Shown here piece by piece: positions 1 through 8,665 of a stretch of 64,000 nt of DNA (position 1 is the first letter of the stretch; each line of letters begins with the position of its first letter). Source of the DNA: Cohnella baijiui. GTDB lineage: Bacteria; Bacillota; Bacilli; Paenibacillales; Paenibacillaceae. The notes beneath the pieces were generated by a model that made no database searches, was not told where the DNA came from, and saw nothing but the letters and a program-made list of their open reading frames with translations. The stretch is from contig NZ_JAJFOW010000018.1 of NCBI RefSeq assembly GCF_020731285.1, forward strand, positions 46,801 through 110,800, given 5' to 3'. The position numbers and the translations under genes are program-made.

Positions 1-1572
1 GAAGCGAAGACGATCAGAAGCGAAGGCCAGTCGACGAGCGTGACGGTGGAGGGCCTAATCAACGGTACGGCCTATACGTTTACGGTGAAAGCCGTAAACG
101 CCAAGGGCGCGTCGGCGGCGTCTTTGCCGTCGAACGAGGTAACGCCGACAGCCGGCACAGGTGGCAACCCCGGAAATGGGGGCGAACCCGGCAGCGGGGG
201 AGAGCCCGGTCAAGGCGGTGACCCCGGCAGCGGCGGCAATCCCGGCACCGGCTCGGGCGGCGGCGGATCGGGATCGGCGCCCCCGGCGGATCCCGGTCAA
301 GCTTACGCGACGGCCAAAGCCGGAAGCACCGCCCTCGGCACGCTCCCGGTTCGCTTGGAAAAGAATGCGGGCGGAGAACTCGCGCAGACGCTGACGATCT
401 CGGACGACTGGGTCCGGGAAGCAATCGCCAAGCTGCGCGCGGCGGGGCTCGCGTCGCTGGACATCGCGCTGAACGACAAGCCGTCGCAGCCGGACCTGCG
501 CGTCATCCGGCTGTCGGCTGCAGCAGCGTCCCTGCTCGCGGATGCCGGCATCGCGCTCGGCATCCTCACGCCGGAAGCGGGCGTCCGAATGCCGCCGTTT
601 TCCCTCGCCGGCGCGACCGCGCCGATCGAGTGGGAGCTGCGGCCGCTCCGCGGCGAAGCCGCCGGACGCTCCCTCGCGGCCCGGGCCGCCGCTTCGCAAG
701 TCGTCGTCGCTGCGGCGGGAAGAGGAACCGTTCGCGCGATCAGCGCGCCGATCGATATCCGGACAACCCTCCAGGGTCGCGCGATCGAAGTGATGCTGCC
801 GCTCGGCACGTCCGGCCTGACCGGGCTGCCGCGGGATACCGGCGTCTACATCGAGCACGGCGACGGCAAGACCGAGCTCGTGCAAGGCCGAATCGCCGCG
901 TTGGACGGCCAATCCGCGATCGCGTTCGACGTCGACCACTTCAGCATGTTCGGAATCGTCGAGATCGCGGGCTGGTCCGACGCGGCTGGCCAAGCGCCGC
1001 ACGACTCGGGAATCGCCTACATGAGCGGTTATCCGGACGGGACTTTCAAGCCGAACGCGGCCGTGAACCGGGCCGAAATGGCCGTCATGCTGACGAGGCT
1101 GCTGGGCGCGGAAGGTTCGGGCACAGCGGCGGGATTCCGCGACGTCGCTTCTTCCCATTGGGCCGTGACAGGCATATCGGCCGCGGCCGCGCGCGGATGG
1201 ATGAAGGGGTATCCCGACGGTACCTTCCGTCCGGACGCGAAGCTGACAAGAGCGGAAATGGCGGCGCTGCTGGCGGCCCTCGCTCCTAAGCAAGGAGAAG
1301 CGCCGGATCAAACGGATAACCTCCCGTTCTCCGACATTCGCGGGCACTGGGCCGAAGCGGACATCCTGCAAGCGCAGCGGAACGGGTACTTGAAGGGCTA
1401 CGCGGACGGCACGTTCCAGCCCGATCGGATCCTGACGCGCGCGGAAGCCGCGGCGATCCTGAATCAGCTGGTCGGACGCACGCCCGCGACTTCGGATCAG
1501 TCCCGCTATGCCGACGTGCCGACGGGGCATTGGGCATACGGAGCGATCCAGGCCGCATCCAAGCCGGAGTAG
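1..1572 (+). CDS. SLH-domain cell-surface protein, 3' part
   Basis: The frame is open from base 1, so the true start lies upstream; 523 residues are visible. Residues about 14-50 look like the end of a fibronectin type III domain (YTFTVKAVNAKGAS, then SNEVTP). A Gly/Pro/Ser linker with repeated GNPG/GEPG/GDPG units follows (about 54-96). Residues 100-320 are an unassigned region of the kind often found before SLH modules. Three S-layer homology modules follow (about 323-370, 379-430, 443-493), each with the GYxDGTFxP and RAE signatures. The first is degenerate at its start, and a partial fourth (HWAYGAIQAAS) ends the protein. SLH modules bind the pyruvylated secondary cell-wall polymer, so the protein should be anchored at the cell surface. 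What the upstream part binds or cleaves cannot be told. A strong terminator follows at 1649. Confidence 0.9.
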   Translation, partial: EAKTIRSEGQSTSVTVEGLINGTAYTFTVKAVNAKGASAASLPSNEVTPTAGTGGNPGNGGEPGSGGEPGQGGDPGSGGNPGTGSGGGGSGSAPPADPGQAYATAKAGSTALGTLPVRLEKNAGGELAQTLTISDDWVREAIAKLRAAGLASLDIALNDKPSQPDLRVIRLSAAAASLLADAGIALGILTPEAGVRMPPFSLAGATAPIEWELRPLRGEAAGRSLAARAAASQVVVAAAGRGTVRAISAPIDIRTTLQGRAIEVMLPLGTSGLTGLPRDTGVYIEHGDGKTELVQGRIAALDGQSAIAFDVDHFSMFGIVEIAGWSDAAGQAPHDSGIAYMSGYPDGTFKPNAAVNRAEMAVMLTRLLGAEGSGTAAGFRDVASSHWAVTGISAAAARGWMKGYPDGTFRPDAKLTRAEMAALLAALAPKQGEAPDQTDNLPFSDIRGHWAEADILQAQRNGYLKGYADGTFQPDRILTRAEAAAILNQLVGRTPATSDQSRYADVPTGHWAYGAIQAASKPE

Positions 1573-1648
1573 GCCATTCTCGTAATAGGTGCTGTTCCAA
1601 AGTCATCCTGTGATTTTATGAGCCCCGCGCAGCACCGATATCATCGAT

Positions 1649-1694
1649 AAAAGGACCTCAACTTTCACTATTAGTGAAAATTGAGGTCCTTTTG
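1649..1694 (+). terminator. Intrinsic terminator after SLH gene
   Basis: A 22-nt inverted repeat (left arm starts AAAAGGACCTCAA, right arm ends TTGAGGTCCTTTT) closes on a very short loop, with one G-T wobble. It ends in a T-run on the plus strand and starts with an A-run, so it could work in both directions. Confidence 0.85.
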
Positions 1695-1892
1695 TTTGAA
1701 CGTTGGGAGGTACCCTTTTATGCGAATGCGAACAATTTTGCAGTTGGGAGACCGCGCTACCGTCATGGAGCAAATGCTCCAACTAGTAGGAAGATCCTGA
1801 AGTAACGTGTTTAAGCCCCAACCCGGGGATAAACGGGAATTCCGGCTCATAACCGATATCGGTGCTTGACCAGAGGAGTAGATGGGGGTGCG

Positions 1893-2094
1893 TAATAGCG
1901 GGCGAAAATTCTAAAGGTTGTGAGCGACGCTATTTGGGCTGAAAATGGGGTTTGCAAAATGTAACGGTTACCAGCGAGCCTATTTCCCGTTTTTTCGTAG
2001 GCATAGGGGCTGTTTCATCCAAATAAGCGCGCATACAACCGTTAGAATAGAAACCTCCGTTTTTTGGGCGATTAAGCGCTATGACAACCATTAG
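1893..2094. repeat. Four-box intergenic repeat cluster, ~50-bp spacing
   Basis: Four related boxes of about 25-29 bp lie in the 841-bp gap between the convergent SLH gene and xylR. Two are on the plus strand (1911-1939 and 1961-1989) and two on the minus strand (2021-2045 and 2069-2094). They share the pattern TAAmGGTTr, then a GCG-type core, then yTATTT. Spacing is 50 bp for the forward pair and 49-50 bp for the reverse pair. Base 1893 begins a short AATAGCG that pairs with CGCTATT of the first box. The rest of the gap (1700-1890, 2100-2413) shows no gene that I can support. Compare the other repeat loci at 27767, 33385, 40301, 48681 and 63516. Confidence 0.7.
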
Positions 2095-2413
2095 CAATGT
2101 TCCAAACAAGTCACTCATTCGAAGCTAACCCGTTGGTCAAGCACCGAATTCAGGCCGAGCCGGAAATCCTCCAGCTTGAACGGACGAGATAACTCCGTGA
2201 CCGCGCTGGATATGACGTCTCGCCCTCATCTAATGACGGCGAAGCCATTTTTACTTGTAACTTTGGTATCCATTTTGTAACCTTTAACGGAAAAGCAACA
2301 ACCGGAAAATAGTTACATTATTTTTGAGTCAATCTACTAGGGCGGTCAGGCGGCTCTGGGTCAACCGCTTCAACGTGGCTTTCGAGACAGCCCCTTCACG
2401 CGTCTAACGAGGC

Positions 2414-3577
2414 TTAAGCCGACCGGAGGCGAACGAAAAACGCGGCGATCGCCGTCTCGGCGGCCCCCATGACGGCGGACCGTTCCCCTAGCTCGGCGTA
2501 GAGCAGCCGCACGTTGCGCAGGTGGAAATTCAGCGCCCGCTGCTCGACCGTCTCGCGCAACGCGTCCTCGATCCAGACGCGCGCCCGGCTCATTCGGTTG
2601 CCGATGAGGACGGCGTTCGGATTGAACACGTTAACGATATTGGCGATGCCGACCCCGAGCGACCGTCCGATCTCCGCGAACATTTCGCGCACCGCCGCGT
2701 TGCCGTTTTCCGCTTCGGCGAGCAGCTCGTCCAGCCCCCCGGCGATGCCGTCTTCGGCCGCGCGCTCCAGCAGCGCCTGCTCCGAAGCGTAGAGCTCCCA
2801 GCAGCCCCGGTTGCCGCAACGGCAGGGCCTGCCGTTGGCTTCGATCGACAGATGGCCCATTTCGCCGGAAAAGCCGGATTCCCCTTTGTACAGCTCCCTA
2901 TGCAGGATGAGACCGGTGCCGATCCCGATCCCGACGCTCACGTAGACCATATTGGAAATGCCGCGGCCGATGCCGTACTTTTGCTCGCCGATCGCGCCGA
3001 CGTTCGCCTCGTTGTCGATCAGGACCGGAATGCCGAACGTCCGGTTCAGCGCATCCCGCAAAGGAATGTCCCGCCAGTCCAGGTTCGGCGCGAACAGGAC
3101 GGTGCCTTGGCGATCGACGAGCCCCGGGACGCCGACGCCGATGCCGACGATGCCGAACGGGCTCGCCGGCGTTTCGTCGATCAGCTCCTGAACGAACGGC
3201 CGCAGCACCCCGAATACTTCCTCGGGCTGCGCTTCGTTAAGCGGCAGCGTCCGCTCGGCCATCACGGCTCCCCGCAGGTCGGTCAGCACCCCGCGCAAAT
3301 AGTTGACCCCCAGGTCGATGCCGACCGCATAGCCGGCGGTCGCGACGAATTCGAGCATGACGGGCTTGCGTCCGCCGCTCGAGGCGCCCGTGCCGGTCTC
3401 GCGGACGAGCTGGTGATCGATCAGGTCCTGCACGAGCGAAGAGACCGTCGCTTTGTTCAGCCCGGTCAACTCGGAGATGTTGGCTCTGGAGAGCGGCGCG
3501 TCGCGCAGGATCGCCTCCAGCACGATCGCCGTATTCATTCGTTTGATCAAGGCCTGATCGCCTGTAGTTGTTGTCAT
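2414..3577 (-). CDS. xylR: ROK-family xylose repressor
   Basis: This 387-residue protein has an N-terminal winged helix-turn-helix (about 25-60, ANISELTGLNKATVSSLV) followed by a ROK fold. The sugar-kinase-like motif GIDLGVNYLRG is near residue 86 and the zinc signature CRCGNRGCWE near 251. It is divergent from xylA-xylB across a 164-bp gap that carries the classical 25-bp xyl operator, and this context fixes the assignment as XylR rather than another ROK protein. In Bacillus, XylR represses xylAB and xylose releases it. ATG at 3577 was chosen, with a GAGGAGC-like ribosome site upstream. It probably represses its own promoter too, because the operator lies between the two promoters. Confidence 0.92.
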   Translation of the reverse strand: MTTTTGDQALIKRMNTAIVLEAILRDAPLSRANISELTGLNKATVSSLVQDLIDHQLVRETGTGASSGGRKPVMLEFVATAGYAVGIDLGVNYLRGVLTDLRGAVMAERTLPLNEAQPEEVFGVLRPFVQELIDETPASPFGIVGIGVGVPGLVDRQGTVLFAPNLDWRDIPLRDALNRTFGIPVLIDNEANVGAIGEQKYGIGRGISNMVYVSVGIGIGTGLILHRELYKGESGFSGEMGHLSIEANGRPCRCGNRGCWELYASEQALLERAAEDGIAGGLDELLAEAENGNAAVREMFAEIGRSLGVGIANIVNVFNPNAVLIGNRMSRARVWIEDALRETVEQRALNFHLRNVRLLYAELGERSAVMGAAETAIAAFFVRLRSA

Positions 3578-3629
3578 TTTCGGCCGAAGCTCCTCGTCAA
3601 GTTGCGTCCCTAAACGCTGTCCTCATCAT

Positions 3630-3681
3630 AGCATAAAACTTAGTTTATTGGATAGACAAACTAACTTTGCGGTGGTATGCT
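3630..3681. promoter_or_regulatory. Divergent xylR/xylA promoters with XylR operator
   Basis: The operator is 3640-3664, a 25-bp dyad with arms TTAGTTT and AAACTAA, the same arms and length as the Bacillus xyl operator. For xylA, TAGACA (3653-3658), a 17-bp spacer and TATGCT (3676-3681) form a sigma-A promoter whose -35 lies inside the operator. On the minus strand TTGTCT (3659-3654), an 18-bp spacer and TATGCT (3635-3630) could serve xylR, so one bound repressor would cover both -35 boxes. Confidence 0.85.
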
Positions 3682-3741
3682 GAAAGGGCAGAACGAATGT
3701 AACCGAATTCATCCTATTCCTCAAGGAGGCTATCGCCCGTC

Positions 3742-5061
3742 ATGAGCTTATTCCCCAACGTTCCGAAGATTCAATACGAAGGCCGCGGGTCGCGCAATCC
3801 GTTCGCTTTTAAACACTACAACGCCCAAGAGGTCGTCCTCGGCAAGACGATGGAGCAGCACCTGCGCTTCGCGGTCGCATACTGGCATACGTTCAACGCG
3901 AACGGCACCGACCCGTTCGGCGCCGGCACGGCCGTGCGCAGCTGGGATTCGCTGTCCCCGCTGGACAAGTCGAAGGTCCGCGTCGAAGCGAACTTCGAGC
4001 TGCTGGAAAAGCTGAACGTCCCGTTCTACGCGTTCCATGACGCCGATATCGCGCCGGAGGGCGCGACGCTCGCCGAGACGAACAAGAACATCGACGTTAT
4101 CGTAGCCAAGTTGAAGGAATTCCAGCAGTCCACCGGCAAAAAGCTGCTGTGGAACACGGCCAACCTGTTCACCAACCCGCGCTACGTGCACGGCGCCAGC
4201 ACGTCCAGCAACGCCGAAGTGTTCGCCTACTCCGCCGCGACGATTAAGAAGATGCTCGAAGTCGGCAAGGAGCTCGGCGCGGAAAACTACGTCTTCTGGG
4301 GCGGCCGCGAAGGCTACGAGTCGCTGCTGAACACCGACATGGGCCTCGAGCTCGACAACCTGGCCCGTATGCTGCGCATGGCTGTCGATTACGCCAAGGA
4401 AATCGGCTTCGGCGCCCAATTCCTCATCGAACCCAAGCCGAAGGAGCCGACGAAGCACCAATACGACTTCGACGCGGCGACGACGCTGGCGTTCCTGCAC
4501 AAATACGGCCTGAAGGATCACTTCAAGCTGAACATCGAAGCGAACCATGCCACGCTGGCCGGCCATACGTTCGAGCATGAGCTGCGCGTCGCCCGCCTGA
4601 ACGGCGTCCTGGGCTCGATCGACGCCAACCAGGGCGACTACCTGCTGGGCTGGGATACGGACGAATTCCCGACCGACCTGTACTCCACGACGCTGGCGAT
4701 GTTCGAAATCCTCAAAAACGAAGGCGGCATCGGCAAGGGCGGCGTCAACTTCGACGCCAAGGTCCGCCGCGCGTCGTTCGAGGACGAGGATCTGTTCCTC
4801 GCGCACATCGCGGGCATGGATTCGTTCGCGCACGGCCTGAAGGCCGCGGCCAAGCTGATCGAAGACAACGTCCTCGACGGCATCGTCGAAGAGCGCTACG
4901 CGAGCTACCGCGAAGGTATCGGCGCCGAGATCGTCGCCGGCAAGCACACGCTGAAGTCGCTTGAAGCGTACGCGCTCGGCCAGCAGCAGCCGATTCGGAA
5001 CCGTTCCGCCCGTCTCGAGCAAATCCGCCAGACGCTGAACGAAGTCATTACCGGCGTCTAA
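3742..5061 (+). CDS. xylA: Xylose isomerase
   Basis: At 439 residues it has the standard length of the class II enzyme, which interconverts D-xylose and D-xylulose in the cytoplasm using two divalent metal ions. The catalytic FHDAD segment lies near residue 98, the VFWGGREGYE signature near 184, the lysine/metal segment FLIEPKPKEPTKHQ near 228, KLNIEANHATLAGH near 262 and GWDTDEF near 304. AAGGAGG at 3723-3729 sets the ATG at 3742. It is the first gene of the xylose operon under the XylR operator and is followed by a GC-rich hairpin before xylB. Confidence 0.97.
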   Translation: MSLFPNVPKIQYEGRGSRNPFAFKHYNAQEVVLGKTMEQHLRFAVAYWHTFNANGTDPFGAGTAVRSWDSLSPLDKSKVRVEANFELLEKLNVPFYAFHDADIAPEGATLAETNKNIDVIVAKLKEFQQSTGKKLLWNTANLFTNPRYVHGASTSSNAEVFAYSAATIKKMLEVGKELGAENYVFWGGREGYESLLNTDMGLELDNLARMLRMAVDYAKEIGFGAQFLIEPKPKEPTKHQYDFDAATTLAFLHKYGLKDHFKLNIEANHATLAGHTFEHELRVARLNGVLGSIDANQGDYLLGWDTDEFPTDLYSTTLAMFEILKNEGGIGKGGVNFDAKVRRASFEDEDLFLAHIAGMDSFAHGLKAAAKLIEDNVLDGIVEERYASYREGIGAEIVAGKHTLKSLEAYALGQQQPIRNRSARLEQIRQTLNEVITGV

Positions 5062-5082
5062 GATTCACCTGCCCAGGCACAC

Positions 5083-5110
5083 GAACAGCGCGGCGCGGTC
5101 CGCGCTGTTC
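5083..5110 (+). other. Hairpin between xylA and xylB
   Basis: Perfect 10-bp inverted repeat GAACAGCGCG / CGCGCTGTTC with an 8-nt loop. No T-run follows, so it looks like an mRNA-stabilising or processing hairpin that could make xylA and xylB expression unequal, rather than a terminator. Confidence 0.6.
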
Positions 5111-5143
5111 GCGCGAGAAGAAAACGAAGGAGGCCGATCGCAC

Positions 5144-6637
5144 ATGAAGTACGTCATTGGCGTCGATCTGGGCACCAGCGCGGTCAAGACGCTGCTGGTC
5201 GCGCAGGACGGCACCGTCGCCGCCGAGGCGAGCCGCGAATATCCGCTGTACCACGACAAGTCGGGGTGGAGCGAGCAGGATCCGGAAGATTGGGTAAAAG
5301 GCACGATCGACGCGCTCCGGGAGCTCACGAAGACGCCCGGCGTCGATCCGGCGGACATCGAGGGTCTCAGCTTCTCCGGCCAGATGCACGGGCTCGTGCT
5401 GCTGGACGCGGATCGCCGCCCCGTCCGGCGCGCGATTTTGTGGAACGACACGCGCACGACCGAGCAGTGCCGCGAGATCGAGCGCAAGCTGGGCGAACGG
5501 CTGCTCGCCGTCACCCGCAACCCGGCGCTCGAAGGATTCACGCTGCCGAAGCTGCTGTGGGTGCGGGAGCACGAACCGGAGACGTTCGCGAAGGCGCGCG
5601 GCTTCGTCCTGCCGAAGGACTATCTTCGCTACCGCCTGAACGGCGAAATCCACATGGATCTGTCGGACGCCGCCGGCACGCTTCTGCTCGACGTGGCGGG
5701 CAAGCGCTGGAGCGATGAGGTGCTCCAAGCCTTCGAACTGTCCGCGGATCTTTGTCCTCCGCTCGTCGAAGCGGGCGCGCAGACCGGCGCGCTGACGGCC
5801 GAAGCGGCCGCCGAGACGGGACTGGCCGCGAGTACCCGGGTATTCGCGGGCGGCGCGGACAATGCCTGCGGCGCCATCGGAGCCGGCATTCTGAAGCCGG
5901 GGCTGACGCTGTGCAGTATCGGCACGTCGGGCGTCGTCCTGACGCACGAGCCGGACGCTTCCGCGGACTACGCCGGCAAGGTGCACTTCTTCAACCACGG
6001 CAAGGCGGACGCCTTCTACGCGATGGGCGTCACGCTGGCGGCCGGCTACAGCATGAGCTGGTTCCGTAACGCCTTCGGCAAGGGCGAGTCGTACGACGAG
6101 CTGCTCGCCGGCGTGGAGAACATCGCGCCAGGCTCGGGCGGTCTTCTGTTCACGCCTTATCTCGTCGGCGAGCGGACGCCGCACGCGGACGCGGCGATCC
6201 GCGGCAGCTTCATCGGCATCGACGGCTCGCATACCCGCGCGCATTTCGCCCGGGCGGTCATGGAAGGCATCACCTTCTCGTTGAACGAGTCGGTCGACTT
6301 GTTCCGCAAAGCGGGCAAAACCGTCTCCACGATCGTTTCCATCGGCGGCGGCGCCAAAAATCCGACCTGGCTGCAGATGCAGGCGGACATCTTCCAAGCC
6401 GACGTCGTGTCGCTCGCGAACGAGCAGGGGCCGGGGCTCGGTGCGGCGATGCTGGCGGCGGCGGGGTGCGGCTGGTACCCGAGTCTCGACACGTGCGCCG
6501 AAGCGTTCGTCAAGCATGCCAAGACGTATCGGCCGGACGCCGGACGCGCCGCCCGCTACGAGAAGCTGTTCCGCCTCTACCAGCAGGTGTACGCGCAGAC
6601 GCGGGAATTGAATGAAGCGTTAAGTGCTTTCCGATAA
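5144..6637 (+). CDS. xylB: Xylulokinase
   Basis: This 497-residue FGGY-family kinase phosphorylates D-xylulose with ATP to xylulose-5-phosphate for the pentose phosphate pathway. The N-terminal phosphate-binding motif is IGVDLGTSAVKTLLV (residues 4-18). The substrate region FSGQMHGLVLLD is near 78-89. The second actin-like half carries CSIGTSGVVL and the adenosine-binding motif SIGGGAKNPTWLQM near 398. An AAGGAGG ribosome site precedes ATG 5144. It lies 82 bp behind xylA in the same operon, and two consecutive hairpins close the unit. Confidence 0.96.
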   Translation: MKYVIGVDLGTSAVKTLLVAQDGTVAAEASREYPLYHDKSGWSEQDPEDWVKGTIDALRELTKTPGVDPADIEGLSFSGQMHGLVLLDADRRPVRRAILWNDTRTTEQCREIERKLGERLLAVTRNPALEGFTLPKLLWVREHEPETFAKARGFVLPKDYLRYRLNGEIHMDLSDAAGTLLLDVAGKRWSDEVLQAFELSADLCPPLVEAGAQTGALTAEAAAETGLAASTRVFAGGADNACGAIGAGILKPGLTLCSIGTSGVVLTHEPDASADYAGKVHFFNHGKADAFYAMGVTLAAGYSMSWFRNAFGKGESYDELLAGVENIAPGSGGLLFTPYLVGERTPHADAAIRGSFIGIDGSHTRAHFARAVMEGITFSLNESVDLFRKAGKTVSTIVSIGGGAKNPTWLQMQADIFQADVVSLANEQGPGLGAAMLAAAGCGWYPSLDTCAEAFVKHAKTYRPDAGRAARYEKLFRLYQQVYAQTRELNEALSAFR

Positions 6638-6657
6638 CCGTCTTTGTTTGGTAAGAT

Positions 6658-6703
6658 AAAAGGGAGGAAACTTGTCATTCGTGACCGGTTGCCTCCCTTT
6701 TCG
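6658..6703 (+). terminator. Terminator 1 after xylB
   Basis: AAAAGGGAGG (6658-6667) pairs with CCTCCCTTTT (6692-6701); the stem continues with AAC/GTT across a bulge. It ends in a T-run. Confidence 0.8.
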
Positions 6704-6706
6704 ACT

Positions 6707-6750
6707 AGAGCCTCCTGCAACTCCGGCCGGTAACCGGAAGGAGGCTCTTT
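6707..6750 (+). terminator. Second hairpin, tandem to terminator 1
   Basis: AGAGCCTCC (6707-6715) pairs with GGAGGCTCT (6740-6748) followed by TT; an inner GGCCGGTAACC dyad extends it. It lies three bases after the first terminator and gives a back-up stop for the xyl operon. Confidence 0.65.
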
Positions 6751-6823
6751 CCCATGAGGGAGGGAAACGGAGGACCGCGCGGCGATCGCGCGGATGCTTG
6801 AAAAGCGAGAGGAGGCAGACGGG

Positions 6824-7699
6824 ATGGGAGAGGAAAACGCCGGTGGACGTCGGAGGGTTGCGCTGGTGACGGGGGCTTCGAGCGGGTTCGGCCTGCTTGC
6901 GACCGTGCGGCTCGCCGAGCGGGGCTGGATCGTCTATGCCGGCTTGCGCGACCCCGCGCGCGGATCGGCGCTGCTCGAAGCCGCGAGCCGGGCGGGCGTA
7001 AGCGAGCGGGTGCGCCCGATCGCACTCGACGTGACGCGCGAAGAGCAGGCGCGCGCCGCGGCGGATACGATCGAGGCGGAGGCAGGTGCGATCGACGCGC
7101 TCGTGGCCAACGCGGGCTTCGCCGCCGGCGGGTTCGTGGAGGAGGTGCCGCTCGCCAAATGGCGCGAGCAGTTCGAGACGAACCTGTTCGGCGTCGTGGC
7201 GACGACCCAGGCGGTGCTCCCCCGGATGCGGCGGCAGGGCGGCGGGCGCATCGTGCTCGTCAGCAGCGTGAGCGGCAAGATGGGCTTCCCGTCGATGGGA
7301 CCGTACGTCGCCTCCAAGCATGCGCTGGAAGGACTTGGCGAGTCGCTGCGGCTCGAGCTCGCGCCGTACGGCATCGCCGTCAGCCTCATCCTGCCGGGAC
7401 CGTACCGGACGGCGATCTGGGGGAAGGGGCTGTCCGGGGGCGCGACGCCGGGTCCGGATTCCCCGTACGCCTCCTACTACGCCAAGCTGCTGCCGCAGAT
7501 CGAGCGTTCTGGCGCCCAAGGGGGCGATCCGGATGTCGTCGCGCGGACGATCGTCCGCGCGCTGACCGACGCCCGGCCGAAGCTGCGCTACTTGCCGACC
7601 GGTGGCGAGCGGCTGACGCTGGCGGCCAAACGCTGGCTCCCGTGGCGCTGGATCGAGGCGGCCGTTCTGAAGGCGGTCGCTCCGCGGAACCGGGAGTGA
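6824..7699 (+). CDS. Short-chain dehydrogenase/reductase
   Basis: Classical SDR of 291 residues. The nucleotide-binding motif TGASSGFG lies at about 16-23, the VANAGF motif near 94, and a catalytic Ser (VSSVSGKMG) followed by the PYVASKH Tyr/Lys pair near 163. ATG 6824 is chosen over an in-frame ATG at 6794 because GAGAGGAGG (6807-6815) sits eight bases before it. The C-terminal region (after LPGPYRTAIWGKG) resembles SDRs that act on lipophilic or sugar-like alcohols, but the substrate cannot be read from sequence. It stands alone between the xyl terminators and ecsA. Confidence 0.85.
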   Translation: MGEENAGGRRRVALVTGASSGFGLLATVRLAERGWIVYAGLRDPARGSALLEAASRAGVSERVRPIALDVTREEQARAAADTIEAEAGAIDALVANAGFAAGGFVEEVPLAKWREQFETNLFGVVATTQAVLPRMRRQGGGRIVLVSSVSGKMGFPSMGPYVASKHALEGLGESLRLELAPYGIAVSLILPGPYRTAIWGKGLSGGATPGPDSPYASYYAKLLPQIERSGAQGGDPDVVARTIVRALTDARPKLRYLPTGGERLTLAAKRWLPWRWIEAAVLKAVAPRNRE

Positions 7700-7879
7700 G
7701 TGCGGCGTGCGGCGGATGCGAGGCGCGGGCAATTGTCCGGGGCGCGCGACGCCGCTCAGTGCCGACAGCCAACCGGCTTCAGCAACGAACCTTTTGATCG
7801 TCAAGACGTGAGGCAACCGGAGCTGCTGGTTCCGCGTACATAAATACAAAGAGACGAGAAGATGGGGGAGAAGCGCGGA

Positions 7880-8665
7880 ATGACCACACAAGTTTCGAAC
7901 GACCCGTCCGGGCAAGGACCGCTCGTGGAAGTGGACATCCGCGAAGCGGGGTACGAGTCCGGCAAGCCGATATTGCGGGACGTCGCGTTCGACATCCGGC
8001 GCGGCGAGCGGGTCGGCCTGCTCGGTCCGAACGGGGCGGGCAAAAGCACGATTATGAAAGGGCTGCTCGGGCAGTTGCCGCATTGGAGGGGGAACGTCGT
8101 CTGGCAGGGGCGTACGGGGGCGGACGCGCCAAGGCGAGAAATGTCGCGCAGCATCGCCTACATTCCGGAGCAGCCGATCTTGTACGAGCGGTTCACGCTG
8201 TGGGAGCATCTCCAGCTCGCCGCGGCCGTCACGGGCATGTCCGAGGAAGAGCTGAAGGAGCGGTCCGCCCCGCTGCTTCGGCGCTTCCGGTTAACGCACG
8301 CGGTGTACGACTACCCGATCCGCTTTTCCAAAGGAATGCAGCAGAAGATGATGCTCGTCGTCGCTTTTCTGCTCGAGCCGGAGCTGTTTCTCGTGGACGA
8401 GCCGTTCATCGGCCTCGACCCGGCAGCCGTGATGGAGCTGCTGGAGGCGCTCGACGAGGAACGCCGGCGCGGGGCGTCGGTGCTGCTGACGACGCACGTC
8501 CTCGACTCGGCGGAGCGGCTGTGCGACCGGTTCGTGCTGATCCATGCGGGAGGCATCGCCGCCAAAGGAACGCTGCAGGACATTCAGATGATCTCCGGCC
8601 GCCCTGCGGGGACGCCGCTTTTCGACTGCTTCCGCGCCCTGACGGCCGGAGACGATCGCCCGTGA
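7880..8665 (+). CDS. ecsA: ABC transporter ATP-binding protein, EcsA type
   Basis: This 261-residue ABC ATPase has Walker A GPNGAGKST, the atypical signature FSKGMQQK, Walker B LFLVDEPFIGLDP and switch histidine TTHVLD. The FSKGMQQK signature, and a membrane partner overlapping its stop, are typical of EcsA. In Bacillus, EcsAB influences protein secretion, competence and sporulation through intramembrane proteolysis. ATG 7880 has GGGGGAG nine bases upstream; an in-frame ATG at 7862 is a less likely alternative. The stop overlaps the GTG of ecsB (GTGA), so the two are translationally coupled. Confidence 0.85.
   Translation: MTTQVSNDPSGQGPLVEVDIREAGYESGKPILRDVAFDIRRGERVGLLGPNGAGKSTIMKGLLGQLPHWRGNVVWQGRTGADAPRREMSRSIAYIPEQPILYERFTLWEHLQLAAAVTGMSEEELKERSAPLLRRFRLTHAVYDYPIRFSKGMQQKMMLVVAFLLEPELFLVDEPFIGLDPAAVMELLEALDEERRRGASVLLTTHVLDSAERLCDRFVLIHAGGIAAKGTLQDIQMISGRPAGTPLFDCFRALTAGDDRP

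Noticed and set aside
1930..2118. A 62-codon minus-strand gene
   Set aside because: The frame lies across the four-box repeat cluster, has no ribosome site and its sequence is explained by the repeats.
8083..8661. N-terminal extension of ecsB inside ecsA
   Set aside because: The frame is open but lies in the middle of ecsA; the membrane protein begins at GTG 8662 or ATG 8677.
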